Shown: in pieces, positions 20,412-28,972 of the stretch
Layout of the letters: every line of letters starts with the position of its first letter
How positions within the stretch are numbered: position 1 is the stretch's first letter
Source of the DNA: Oscillospiraceae bacterium
Lineage (GTDB): Bacteria; Bacillota; Clostridia; Oscillospirales; Ruminococcaceae
Reading direction: 5' to 3'
NCBI GenBank assembly: GCA_022766785.1
Contig: JALEOL010000031.1
Coordinates: 1 to 64,000 of the forward strand
DNA length: 64,000 nt
Position numbers and translations under genes: made by a program
The notes under the pieces: model-generated
Databases searched by the model: none
Told to the model about the DNA's origin: nothing
The model's input: only the letters and a program-made list of their open reading frames with translations

Positions 20412-21211
20412 GCAATCTGACAGCCTGTGAAAGGCTAGAGCTTATCCGCCACAAGGACAGACCCACGGTGAACGATTATATCCCGGCGATGTTCACGCGG
20501 TTCATGGAGTTCCACGGCGACCGCCTTTACGGCGATGACGCTGCGATAATCGGCGGCATAGGCTACCTGAGCGAGACCCCGGTGACGGTTATCGCACAGG
20601 TAAAGGGCAGAAATCTCGAGGAGAACAAGCGCTCCAATTTCGCAATGCCCCACCCGGAGGGCTACCGCAAGGCGCTGCGGCTTGCGAAGCAGGCGGAGAA
20701 GTTCCACAGACCGGTGATCTGCCTTGTGGACACCCCCGGTGCGTTCTGCGGAATAGAGGCGGAGGAGCGCGGACAGGGCGAGGCGATAGCGCGCAATCTG
20801 TACGAGTTCATGACGCTCAAAACCCCGGTGATCTCCGTTATCCTGGGTGAGGGCGGCTCCGGCGGCGCACTGGCGCTGGCGGTGTGCGATGAGCTTGCGA
20901 TGCTGGAGAACGCGCTGTATTCGGTGATCAGCCCCCGGGGCGCGGCTTCGATCCTCTGGAAAGACGGCACGAAGGAGAAGGAAGCCTGCGAGATCCTGAA
21001 GATAACAGCGGAGGATCTGGTGAGCTTCGGCGTATGCGACAAGATCATCGGGGAGCCCACCGGCGGCGCTCACATGAGCAAGGAACAGACCGCGGACAAC
21101 ATCTACGAGTACCTTGTGGACGCTGTTTACCGTCTGAAAAAAGTGGAAATGCCGCGGCTTCTGGATCAGCGTTATGCGAAATTTAGAAAAATCGGCATGT
21201 TTACCGAATAA
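20408..21211 (+). CDS. accA: Acetyl-CoA carboxylase carboxyltransferase alpha subunit
   Basis: VDTPGAFCGIEAEERGQGEAIARNL, GEGGSGGALALAV, SPRGAASILWKD. Confidence 0.95.
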   Translation: MSNLTACERLELIRHKDRPTVNDYIPAMFTRFMEFHGDRLYGDDAAIIGGIGYLSETPVTVIAQVKGRNLEENKRSNFAMPHPEGYRKALRLAKQAEKFHRPVICLVDTPGAFCGIEAEERGQGEAIARNLYEFMTLKTPVISVILGEGGSGGALALAVCDELAMLENALYSVISPRGAASILWKDGTKEKEACEILKITAEDLVSFGVCDKIIGEPTGGAHMSKEQTADNIYEYLVDAVYRLKKVEMPRLLDQRYAKFRKIGMFTE

Positions 21212-21250
21212 ATTTGTAGAAAATTCTCTGCAAAAAATTTCATTCGGGGC

Positions 21251-21279
21251 TTGATTATTTGCGTTGTATGATATATAAT
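21251..21279 (+). promoter_or_regulatory. Promoter upstream of acpP
   Basis: TTGATT, 17-bp spacer, TATAAT. Confidence 0.65.
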
Positions 21280-21333
21280 ATATCATGAAATGTTTCCTGA
21301 GGGGACTATAACAAAATTTGGAGGGTACACACA

Positions 21334-21561
21334 ATGGTTTTTGACAAGGTTAAGGAGCTTATCGCTGAGCAGCTGGACGTTAAGGCTGACGACATCACTG
21401 AGGCTTCCAACATTCAGGACGACCTGGGCGCAGATTCCCTGGACGTAGTTGATCTGGTAATGGCTCTTGAGGACGAGTTCGACGTTGAGATCCCTGAGGA
21501 TCAGGTGGAGAACATCAAGACCGTAGGCGATATCGTTAAGTTCATCGAGGACAAGCAGTAA
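21334..21561 (+). CDS. acpP: Acyl carrier protein
   Basis: [29 protein letters not shown] phosphopantetheine motif DSL. Confidence 0.97.
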   Translation: MVFDKVKELIAEQLDVKADDITEASNIQDDLGADSLDVVDLVMALEDEFDVEIPEDQVENIKTVGDIVKFIEDKQ

Positions 21562-21582
21562 TTTGCTTCTCACAAAAATCTT

Positions 21583-21610
21583 CCCACCGTGTTCTGCGGT
21601 GGGATTTTTG
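21583..21610 (+). terminator. Rho-independent terminator after acpP
   Basis: CCCACCG-tgttctg-CGGTGGG then atttttgtttt. Confidence 0.8.
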
Positions 21611-21623
21611 TTTTAAAAACCAC

Positions 21624-21652
21624 TTGATTTTCGGAAAATAATATGCTAAAAT
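21624..21652 (+). promoter_or_regulatory. Promoter of the leader RNA/DUF2798-like gene
   Basis: TTGATT, 17-bp spacer, extended -10 TGCTAAAAT. Confidence 0.65.
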
Positions 21653-21659
21653 ATAACAG

Positions 21660-21787
21660 GGGGAACCCCCGGAAATAAATCAAAAACGACGACACATGTT
21701 GCACTTCGGTGCGTAAATCTGATCACGGAACGTATCAGGGCGTGTGTCTTATTTTTTCACACGCTTCGGCGTGTGTTTTTGTTTTTT
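21660..21787 (+). ncRNA. Candidate cis-regulatory leader RNA with terminator (unassigned class)
   Basis: GACACATG(21691)/CGTGTGTC(21741) enclosing two hairpins; downstream terminator CACACGC-TTCG-GCGTGTG + T-tract; mutually exclusive pairing possible. Confidence 0.5.
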
Positions 21788-21808
21788 GAGAGAAAAAGGA
21801 GTATTTAT

Positions 21809-22372
21809 ATGCCAAAGAACCAATTTCAGAGAATGATGTTTGCCCTTATCACAGTGGTGATAACGGTGCACGCCTATGTGTTCTACAGCCTTTATGTGAT
21901 AAACGGCGGTATGTTCATGGAGCTTACAGGAGAGAAAAGCGTGCTCGCGGCGATCGGCAGGCTTGGGGGAGTGTTTGTTTTCGGCTCGCCGGTGCCGATC
22001 TGGGCTGTCGTTCTAATAGAATTCGCCTGTGCGTATATGCTGGAGGTGCTTGTGGGTTCGCCGCTGTCATTCAGGCTTGCGTCAAAGGTGTTCGATATGC
22101 GGACCACAAACCCGGTCATATTCGAGACCGCAATAATTTGTGCCACAGTTGGTATCATGTGCCCTGCGATGAGCTTTATTGCTGCGTTCCTGTATTACGA
22201 CTATCAGGCAGGGTTCAATATGTGGACGCTGCTTGCAAACTGGCTTAAGCTTGTGTGCTTTAATTTCCCGTTCGCGTTCTTCTCACAGCTTTTCTTTATC
22301 CAGCCGTTTGTCAGAACGGTGTTCCGGCTGATATTTGTCAGAAAGAAAGAATGCGAAAGCTGCGGTCAGTAA
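21809..22372 (+). CDS. DUF2798-like membrane protein
   Basis: MPKNQFQRMMFALITVVITVHAYVFYSLYVINGG...; RBS AAAAAGGAG. Confidence 0.65.
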   Translation: MPKNQFQRMMFALITVVITVHAYVFYSLYVINGGMFMELTGEKSVLAAIGRLGGVFVFGSPVPIWAVVLIEFACAYMLEVLVGSPLSFRLASKVFDMRTTNPVIFETAIICATVGIMCPAMSFIAAFLYYDYQAGFNMWTLLANWLKLVCFNFPFAFFSQLFFIQPFVRTVFRLIFVRKKECESCGQ

Positions 22373-22431
22373 GTCTTGCCCAGCCGTGGCACCGCCTGTG
22401 ATCATTGAGCGGAACTGCCGGCGTATATTGC

Positions 22432-22463
22432 CTGCCTGCTGAATGCGGCAGGTTTTTTCTTTT
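22432..22463 (+). terminator. Rho-independent terminator
   Basis: CCTGCCTG-ctgaat-GCGGCAGG followed by TTTTTTC. Confidence 0.75.
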
Positions 22464-22490
22464 TGTGGATAATAAATATTTGTGAATTTC

Positions 22491-22519
22491 TTGACATAAC
22501 GAGAAAAGTAGTATATAAT
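22491..22519 (+). promoter_or_regulatory. Consensus promoter of the aconitase operon
   Basis: TTGACA, 17-bp spacer, TATAAT. Confidence 0.85.
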
Positions 22520-22580
22520 AGAGGTGTAGAACCTAATCCGGGGCGCGGCTCCGGTAATACTTACACAAAGGAGCAAAGAA

Positions 22581-24512
22581 ATGGGACTGACACTGACTGA
22601 AAAGATCATCAAGGCGCATATCGTTGACGGCGAAATGGTAAAGGGTACCGAGATCGGTCTTAGGATCGACCAGACGCTTACCCAGGACGCCACCGGAACT
22701 ATGGCGTATCTCCAGTTTGAGGCAATGGGGGTTGACAGGGTAAAGACAGAGCGCTCTGTCGCATACATCGACCACAACACCCTCCAGAGCGGTTTTGAGA
22801 ACGCAGACGACCACCGCTTCATCGGTTCTGTCGCAAAGAAGCACGGGATCTGGTTTTCCCGTCCCGGCAACGGTATCTGCCACCAGGTACACCTTGAGCG
22901 CTTCGGCAAGCCCGGCAAGACCCTTATCGGCTCCGACAGCCACACTCCCACAGGCGGCGGCATAGGTATGCTGGCAATGGGCGCAGGCGGACTTGACGTT
23001 GCAGTGGCAATGGGCGGCGGCGCTTACTACATAACCATGCCTAAGGTAGTTAGGATAAACCTCACCGGCAAGCTCAACGACTGGGTCTCCGCAAAGGACG
23101 TTATCCTGGAGGTGCTCCGTCAGCTGTCCGTTAAGGGCGGCGTGGGCAAGGTAATGGAGTACACCGGCGAGGGCGTAAAGAGCCTGTCCGTTCCCGAGCG
23201 TGCGACTATTACCAACATGGGCGCAGAGCTGGGAGCTACCACCTCTATCTTCCCGTCGGACGAGACCACGCTCCAGTTCCTCAAGGCGCAGGGACGCGAG
23301 GAGGACTATGTTCCGCTGTCCGCTGACCCCGACGCAGTTTACGATGAGGAAGTGAACATCGACCTCGGAAAGCTGGTTCCGCTGGCGGCTTGTCCCCACA
23401 GCCCGGACAATGTAAAGTCCGTAGAGGAGATAGGAAAGATCAAGATCGACCAGGTGTGCATCGGCTCCTGCACGAACTCCTCTCTGCAGGATATGCGCAA
23501 GGTGGCTCACATCTTAAAGGGCAAGACCGTTCACCCGGACGTAAGCCTTGCGATCGCCCCCGGCTCCAAGCAGGTGTTCAACCAGATCGCCGAGGACGGC
23601 ACTCTGGCTATCCTTATCGCTGCCGGTGCGAGAATTCTCGAGAGCGCATGCGGCCCCTGCATAGGCATGGGACAGTCCCCGAACAGCAAGGGCGTTTCCC
23701 TGCGTACATTCAACCGTAACTTCCTCGGCAGAAGCGGCACCAAGGACGCCGAGATATACCTCGTATCCCCGGAGACCGCTGCGGCTTCCGCACTGACTGG
23801 TGTATTCACCGATCCGCGTACCTGCGGCGATATGCCTCCCTATGTAATGCCCGAGAAGTTCATCATCAACGACAACATGGTAGTTCCCCCGGCAACTCCC
23901 GAGGAGGCTCCCTCTGTTGAGATACTCCGCGGCCCGAACATCAAGCCGTTCCCGGTAAACAAGCCGCTGGCTGAGAGCATCGAGTCCGGCGTTACCCTGA
24001 AAGTCGGCGACAACATCACCACCGACCACATCATGCCGGCAGGCGCTAAGATACTGCCGCTGCGTTCCAACATTCCGGCTATTTCGGAGTATTGCTTCAC
24101 CGTATGCGATGAAACATTCCCGAAGCGCGCGAAGGAAGCCGGAACTTCAATCATCGTGGGCGGCGTGAACTACGGTCAGGGCTCGTCCAGAGAGCACGCG
24201 GCGCTTGCACCGCTGTACCTCGGCGTTAAGGCTATCATCTGCAAGAGCTTCGCGAGAATACACCGCCAGAACCTCATCAACAACGGTATCCTGCCGCTGG
24301 AGTTCGTGAACGAGGCTGACTATGACAAGGTAGAGCAGGGCGACCAGCTTGTTATCGCGAATATCCGCAATATCGTTGAGAACGGCGGGCAGATAATCGT
24401 TGAGGACAAGACAAAGGGCTTCAGCTTCGAGGTGAAGTGCGAGCTGTCCGAGCGCGGCAAGGGCATGATGCTCGCCGGCGGTCTGCTGAACTTTACAAAG
24501 GCTAACGGCTGA
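22581..24512 (+). CDS. Aconitate hydratase (short bacterial/mitochondrial-like type)
   Basis: IGSDSHTPTGGGIGMLAMGAGGLDVA, CIGSCTNSS, ESACGPCIGMGQ, GGVNYGQGSSREHAALAP. Confidence 0.94.
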   Translation: MGLTLTEKIIKAHIVDGEMVKGTEIGLRIDQTLTQDATGTMAYLQFEAMGVDRVKTERSVAYIDHNTLQSGFENADDHRFIGSVAKKHGIWFSRPGNGICHQVHLERFGKPGKTLIGSDSHTPTGGGIGMLAMGAGGLDVAVAMGGGAYYITMPKVVRINLTGKLNDWVSAKDVILEVLRQLSVKGGVGKVMEYTGEGVKSLSVPERATITNMGAELGATTSIFPSDETTLQFLKAQGREEDYVPLSADPDAVYDEEVNIDLGKLVPLAACPHSPDNVKSVEEIGKIKIDQVCIGSCTNSSLQDMRKVAHILKGKTVHPDVSLAIAPGSKQVFNQIAEDGTLAILIAAGARILESACGPCIGMGQSPNSKGVSLRTFNRNFLGRSGTKDAEIYLVSPETAAASALTGVFTDPRTCGDMPPYVMPEKFIINDNMVVPPATPEEAPSVEILRGPNIKPFPVNKPLAESIESGVTLKVGDNITTDHIMPAGAKILPLRSNIPAISEYCFTVCDETFPKRAKEAGTSIIVGGVNYGQGSSREHAALAPLYLGVKAIICKSFARIHRQNLINNGILPLEFVNEADYDKVEQGDQLVIANIRNIVENGGQIIVEDKTKGFSFEVKCELSERGKGMMLAGGLLNFTKANG

Positions 24513-24539
24513 TATCCGAAAGGGAAAAGGGTGCGGAAT

Positions 24540-24716
24540 ATGAGTAAGACTGCGGCATTTTTTATGGCGGTTTCTGCCTTCCTGCTGGGACTTGTCGTCG
24601 GCAGCAGGCTGAAGGGCGGCGGCAGTCTGTTCTGCGGAAACACCGTTGACTGCTCCGTTAAGGTAAGGGGCGGAACTGCCCATAACACATATGAAAGGAA
24701 CAACGAAAATGGCTGA
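24540..24716 (+). CDS. Short single-TM protein overlapping the icd start
   Basis: [34 protein letters not shown]...; purine-rich RBS; in operon position between acn and icd. Confidence 0.5.
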   Translation: MSKTAAFFMAVSAFLLGLVVGSRLKGGGSLFCGNTVDCSVKVRGGTAHNTYERNNENG

Positions 24717-25926
24717 GAAAATACAGATGACCACCCCGCTTGTAGAAATGGACGGCGACGAGATGACCAGGATCATCTGGAAGATGATAAAGGACATTCT
24801 CATAAATCCGTATATCGATTTAAAGACAGATTACTACGATCTGGGTCTTGTTCACAGAAACGAGACTAACGATCAGGTAACTATCGACAGTGCGAACGCC
24901 ACCAAGAAGTACGGCGTTGCGGTAAAGTGCGCGACTATCACCCCGAACGCACAGCGCATGACTGAATATGACCTCAAGGAGATGTGGAAGTCCCCGAACG
25001 GCACTATCCGTGCTATCCTTGACGGAACTGTGTTCAGAAAGCCCATTCTGGTAAAGGGGATAGTTCCCTATATCCCCACCTGGACAAAGCCGATAACTAT
25101 CGCGCGTCACGCATACGGCGATATCTACAAGAACACCGAGCTGAAGGTAGCACAGGGCAGCAAGGCTGAGCTGGTAGTCACCGACAAGGACGGCAAAGAG
25201 ACCCGTGCGCTTATCCACGATTTCAAGAACAGCGACGGTATCATTCAGGGCGTTCACAATCTGGACAACTCCATTTCTTCTTTCGCAAGAGCCTGCTTCA
25301 ACTACGCGCTTGACGCAAAGGAAGACCTGTGGTTCGCGGCAAAGGACACGATCTCCAAGACCTACGACCACCGCTTCAAGGATATCTTTGCCGAGATATA
25401 TGAGAATGAGTACAAGGAGAAGTTTGCGGCGGCAGGCATCGAGTACTTCTACACCCTCATCGACGACGTTATCGCGAGAGTTGTGCGCTCCGAGGGCGGC
25501 TTCATCTGGGCTTGCAAGAACTATGACGGCGATGTGATGTCCGATATGCTGGCGACTGCGTTCGGTTCTCTGGGACTTATGACCAGCGTTCTGGTTTCTC
25601 CGGACGGCGTTTACGAGTACGAGGCGGCTCACGGCACTGTTACACGTCACTATTACAACTACTTAAAGGGCGAAAAGACTTCCACCAACCCGATAGCTAC
25701 TATCTTCGCGTGGAGCGGCGCACTGCGTAAGCGCGGCGAGCTGGACAATATCCCGGCGCTCTGCGACTACGCCGACAAGCTGGAAAAGGCGTCTATCCAG
25801 ACAATGGAGGAGGGCGTTATGGACAAGAACCTTGCTGCTATGTCAAAGCTTCCGAACAAGCGCCCTGTCGATACAGAGACCTTCCTTACAGAGATAAACG
25901 ACCGCCTTGCCGTTCTTATGGGCTGA
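24709..25926 (+). CDS. icd: NADP-dependent isocitrate dehydrogenase
   Basis: [57 protein letters not shown]. Confidence 0.94.
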   Translation: MAEKIQMTTPLVEMDGDEMTRIIWKMIKDILINPYIDLKTDYYDLGLVHRNETNDQVTIDSANATKKYGVAVKCATITPNAQRMTEYDLKEMWKSPNGTIRAILDGTVFRKPILVKGIVPYIPTWTKPITIARHAYGDIYKNTELKVAQGSKAELVVTDKDGKETRALIHDFKNSDGIIQGVHNLDNSISSFARACFNYALDAKEDLWFAAKDTISKTYDHRFKDIFAEIYENEYKEKFAAAGIEYFYTLIDDVIARVVRSEGGFIWACKNYDGDVMSDMLATAFGSLGLMTSVLVSPDGVYEYEAAHGTVTRHYYNYLKGEKTSTNPIATIFAWSGALRKRGELDNIPALCDYADKLEKASIQTMEEGVMDKNLAAMSKLPNKRPVDTETFLTEINDRLAVLMG

Positions 25927-25977
25927 TTTGAGCGGAAAGACGGGCATTACAGGGGAGTGGGAGAGGATAATTTCACA

Positions 25978-26658
25978 ATGCAGAAGAACAATATTTCCAA
26001 CTCAGTAATACGCAGACTTCCCAGATATTACCGCTTTCTCGGTGAGCTTCTGAATCAGGATATCCAGAAGATATCGTCAAGGGAGCTTTCCGAGAAGATG
26101 CGGCTTACCGCTTCGCAGATACGGCAGGATCTTAACTGCTTCGGCGGCTTCGGACAGCAGGGCTACGGCTACAATGTGGCGGAGCTTCGCCGGGAGATAG
26201 GGCATATCCTGGGGCTTGACAAGCAGGACAAGATGATACTTATCGGCGCAGGAAATCTCGGGCGTGCGATAACAGTTCACATCGATTTCGCAAAGTACGG
26301 CTATGAGCTTTCAGGGATATTCGACAGCAATATATCCCTGGAGGGCATCGAGATATCCGGCATAAAGATCATGCATACCAACCGCCTGGCAGAGTTCTGC
26401 GCGGAAAACACCCCGACTATGGCGGTGCTGTGCATTCCCAAAAGCGGAGCGAAGGAAATGGTGGAAACGCTTATCGGGCTTGGGATCAAGGCATTCTGGA
26501 ACTTCTCGCATTATGATATCCATTACGATCACCCCGAGGTCGCGGTGGAGAACGTCCACCTGACCGACAGCCTGATGACGCTTTCCTATGCGGCAAGAAA
26601 TCAGCATGAGCATTCTGCTGAGGACGCTGCGGCAGAGCCGGAAATCGCCGGGGAATAA
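25978..26658 (+). CDS. rex: Redox-sensing transcriptional repressor Rex
   Basis: SNSVIRRLPRYYRFLGELL, SQIRQDLNCFGGFGQQGYGYNV, GAGNLGRAI. Confidence 0.94.
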   Translation: MQKNNISNSVIRRLPRYYRFLGELLNQDIQKISSRELSEKMRLTASQIRQDLNCFGGFGQQGYGYNVAELRREIGHILGLDKQDKMILIGAGNLGRAITVHIDFAKYGYELSGIFDSNISLEGIEISGIKIMHTNRLAEFCAENTPTMAVLCIPKSGAKEMVETLIGLGIKAFWNFSHYDIHYDHPEVAVENVHLTDSLMTLSYAARNQHEHSAEDAAAEPEIAGE

Positions 26659-26669
26659 TAAAAACTGAA

Positions 26670-26697
26670 AAGGCACTGTATCCATTGCAGTGCCTTT
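26670..26697 (+). terminator. Terminator after rex
   Basis: AAGGCACTG-tatccattg-CAGTGCCTTTAT. Confidence 0.65.
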
Positions 26698-26716
26698 ATA
26701 TCTATCGGAGGACGTA

Positions 26717-27124
26717 ATGACGATAAAGGAAGTAAGCGAGCGTTACGGGATATCCCAGGATACGCTGCGGTATTACGAGAAAGCAGGGATGATACCCGAG
26801 GTGAACCGCACCGCCGGTGGTATCCGGGACTACAGCGAGAACGACCTTGGCTGGGTGGAGCTTGTGCTCTGCATGAGAAACGCAGGGCTGTCTACCGGCA
26901 GCATTGCGGAATACCGCAGGCTTTATCAGCAGGGGGACTGCACTATCCCAGACAGGCTGAAACTGCTGACCGACCAGCGCGAGGAGCTTCTTTGCGCTCA
27001 GGCGAGGATCGCTGAAACGCTGGAGCGGCTCAACTATAAGATAAGCGTGTATGAACGCGCGGTAAAGACCGGGATCCTTTCCTGGGACGAGCAGGGAAAA
27101 TGCAGTGGCGATGATGACAGATAA
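26717..27124 (+). CDS. MerR-family transcriptional regulator
   Basis: TIKEVSERYGISQDTLRYYEKAGMIPEVNR. Confidence 0.92.
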   Translation: MTIKEVSERYGISQDTLRYYEKAGMIPEVNRTAGGIRDYSENDLGWVELVLCMRNAGLSTGSIAEYRRLYQQGDCTIPDRLKLLTDQREELLCAQARIAETLERLNYKISVYERAVKTGILSWDEQGKCSGDDDR

Positions 27125-28721
27125 ATTCACGGCACGGCTGCGGCAGGGCAGCATTGACATCGGGTGTATACAGGATCAGGGCGCCCGGGAATATCAGGAG
27201 GACTCGGTGGGCTTCTCTACGCTTCCCGGTGAGGGAACGGCGGAGCGCTTCCTGGCGGTGGTCGCGGACGGAATGGGCGGAATGGCGTCCGGCGCGTTCG
27301 TGAGCGGCTATACCGTCAAAAACCTGCTGGCGGCGGACATCGGCTCTCCGGAGGAGCTAAAAGCTGCGGCGTGCAGGATAAGCGGCGAGATCGCAGCGGG
27401 AGGAAGCCGCGGAGGGACTACGCTTGCGGCGGTTTGCGTGCTCCCCGGAGGAGTGTATTTCTGCTCCGTGGGGGACAGCCGGATTTATCTTTTCCGGGAC
27501 GGCGTTCTCGCCCGGCTGACGGCGGATCAGGACTACATGTCGGTTCTGCTGGACAGGGTGATAGACGGAAAGATAAGCTGGCTCCAGGCGCAGGAGGATC
27601 CGGAGCGAAATGCGCTGGCGCAGTTCGTGGGGAGCGGCATGCTGCTTAGCCCCGATATGAACTGTGTTCCGCTGGCAGTACAGCCCGGGGACAGGCTGCT
27701 GATATGCAGCGACGGGGTGTATAACGCGCTTTCGGAAGCGGAGCTGAGCCAGTCGCTTACCCTTACGGCAGGTGGAGCGTCGGAGGATATCCTGGGGCGG
27801 ATACTGGCGCACGGCTATACCAATCAGGACAATTTCACCGCGGTGGTGATGCATTTCCTGCCGGGGTGGAATTCTGATGATCGTTCAGACGATGTCCCGG
27901 CGGAAAAAACCACGTTGCATATCGACAGCGCATTCCACACCGGTGCCGGAGGACGGGACGAGAACCAGGACGCGCTGTTCTGCGGCGGCGGAGTTTACGC
28001 GGTTGCAGACGGACTTGGCGGACACAAAAACGGCGGAAAGGCTGCCCGGGCGGCGGTGGATCATATTTCGGCGAGATCCTCCGGCGATCTCTCCCCGGAG
28101 GGGGTAAACGCTCTTTTTGAGGGCGCGAATACTGCGGTGGGACGCACCGGGGGGAAAGCTGCTGCCGCGGCGGCGTTCGCAAGGGACGGTGTGTTCACCT
28201 GGGGACATGTAGGAGACTGCCGGGTGTATTACTTCCGCGGCGGCAGGATCACATTCCAAACCCGGGATCATTCGGTGTGCCAGGCGGCGGTGGAGCTGGG
28301 GCAGATCACCCCGGAGGATATCCGGGGCAATGAGGATCGCTCGGGGCTTATGAAAGCGCTTGGCAGCGAGCCGGAGCTTGATATTCGGGAGCACTGCGAG
28401 CCGCTGGGAATGCTCCCGGGGGACGCGTTCCTGGTGTGCACGGACGGGTTCTGGGAGCATGTCCACGAGCGTGAAATGGAGACGGATCTGATAAAATCCC
28501 GGAGCGCTGCGGAGTGGCTCAATTCCATGCTGAAGCGGCACATGCTGAGCGCCCATGACAGCGGCGACAATTACACCGCGGTGTGCGGAATAGTCACCAA
28601 CACCCCGGAGCCGCAGGAGACCTCCCCGGTCAGGCAAAAGCGCAGATTTCCTGTGTTGATCCCGTTGGGGATAGCGGCTTTGGCGGCGGTAGTTATCGTG
28701 ATATTGCTTTTCTTTCGGTGA
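27105..28721 (+). CDS. Tandem PP2C (PPM) serine/threonine phosphatase domains with C-terminal TM
   Basis: Two full motif sets: VADGMGG..SVGDSRIYLF..CSDGVYNAL..NQDNFTAVV and VADGLGG..HVGDCRVYYF..CTDGFWEHV..GDNYTAVC; C-terminal hydrophobic helix; exact start uncertain. Confidence 0.9.
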   Translation: MAMMTDKFTARLRQGSIDIGCIQDQGAREYQEDSVGFSTLPGEGTAERFLAVVADGMGGMASGAFVSGYTVKNLLAADIGSPEELKAAACRISGEIAAGGSRGGTTLAAVCVLPGGVYFCSVGDSRIYLFRDGVLARLTADQDYMSVLLDRVIDGKISWLQAQEDPERNALAQFVGSGMLLSPDMNCVPLAVQPGDRLLICSDGVYNALSEAELSQSLTLTAGGASEDILGRILAHGYTNQDNFTAVVMHFLPGWNSDDRSDDVPAEKTTLHIDSAFHTGAGGRDENQDALFCGGGVYAVADGLGGHKNGGKAARAAVDHISARSSGDLSPEGVNALFEGANTAVGRTGGKAAAAAAFARDGVFTWGHVGDCRVYYFRGGRITFQTRDHSVCQAAVELGQITPEDIRGNEDRSGLMKALGSEPELDIREHCEPLGMLPGDAFLVCTDGFWEHVHEREMETDLIKSRSAAEWLNSMLKRHMLSAHDSGDNYTAVCGIVTNTPEPQETSPVRQKRRFPVLIPLGIAALAAVVIVILLFFR

Positions 28722-28730
28722 TATGAAATA

Positions 28731-28967
28731 AGGGGCTGCATTGTTGCAGTCCCTCAGTTTGTCGAAAAAGTTCATTTTGCCTGCGAAGCAGGCTTTTGAA
28801 ATTTGTTTTTTGCCACGGGTCTCCCGGGGCAAAAAACACTGCTATCCGCACAAGTGTGCGAATTGTCGGCATCGCCGACAATGAGCGCGCGTAGTGCGGA
28901 TGTTCGGCGGAAAAGTCCCAACGGGACTTTTTCGACGGTCTGTAAGGGGCTGCTTTTTGCAGTCCCT
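28731..28967 (+). mobile_element. Terminator-bracketed structured element, copy A (core 28755-28944)
   Basis: Core homologous to 59202-59389 and 63647-63814; flanked by AGGGGCTGCATTGTTGCAGTCCCT and AGGGGCTGCTTTTTGCAGTCCCT. Confidence 0.8.
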
Positions 28968-28972
28968 TTGTA

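Noticed and set aside
22464-22519. Rex operator upstream of aconitase
   Set aside because: TTGTGGAT and TTGTGAA are present but not as a clear inverted TTGTGAA-N6-TTCACAA site.
22533-25650. Several long minus ORFs over aconitase and icd
   Set aside because: Shadow frames of highly conserved + strand genes.
28755-28944. Group II intron or retron identity for the bracketed element
   Set aside because: Too short, no reverse transcriptase and no recognisable domain V; only the terminator preference is similar.
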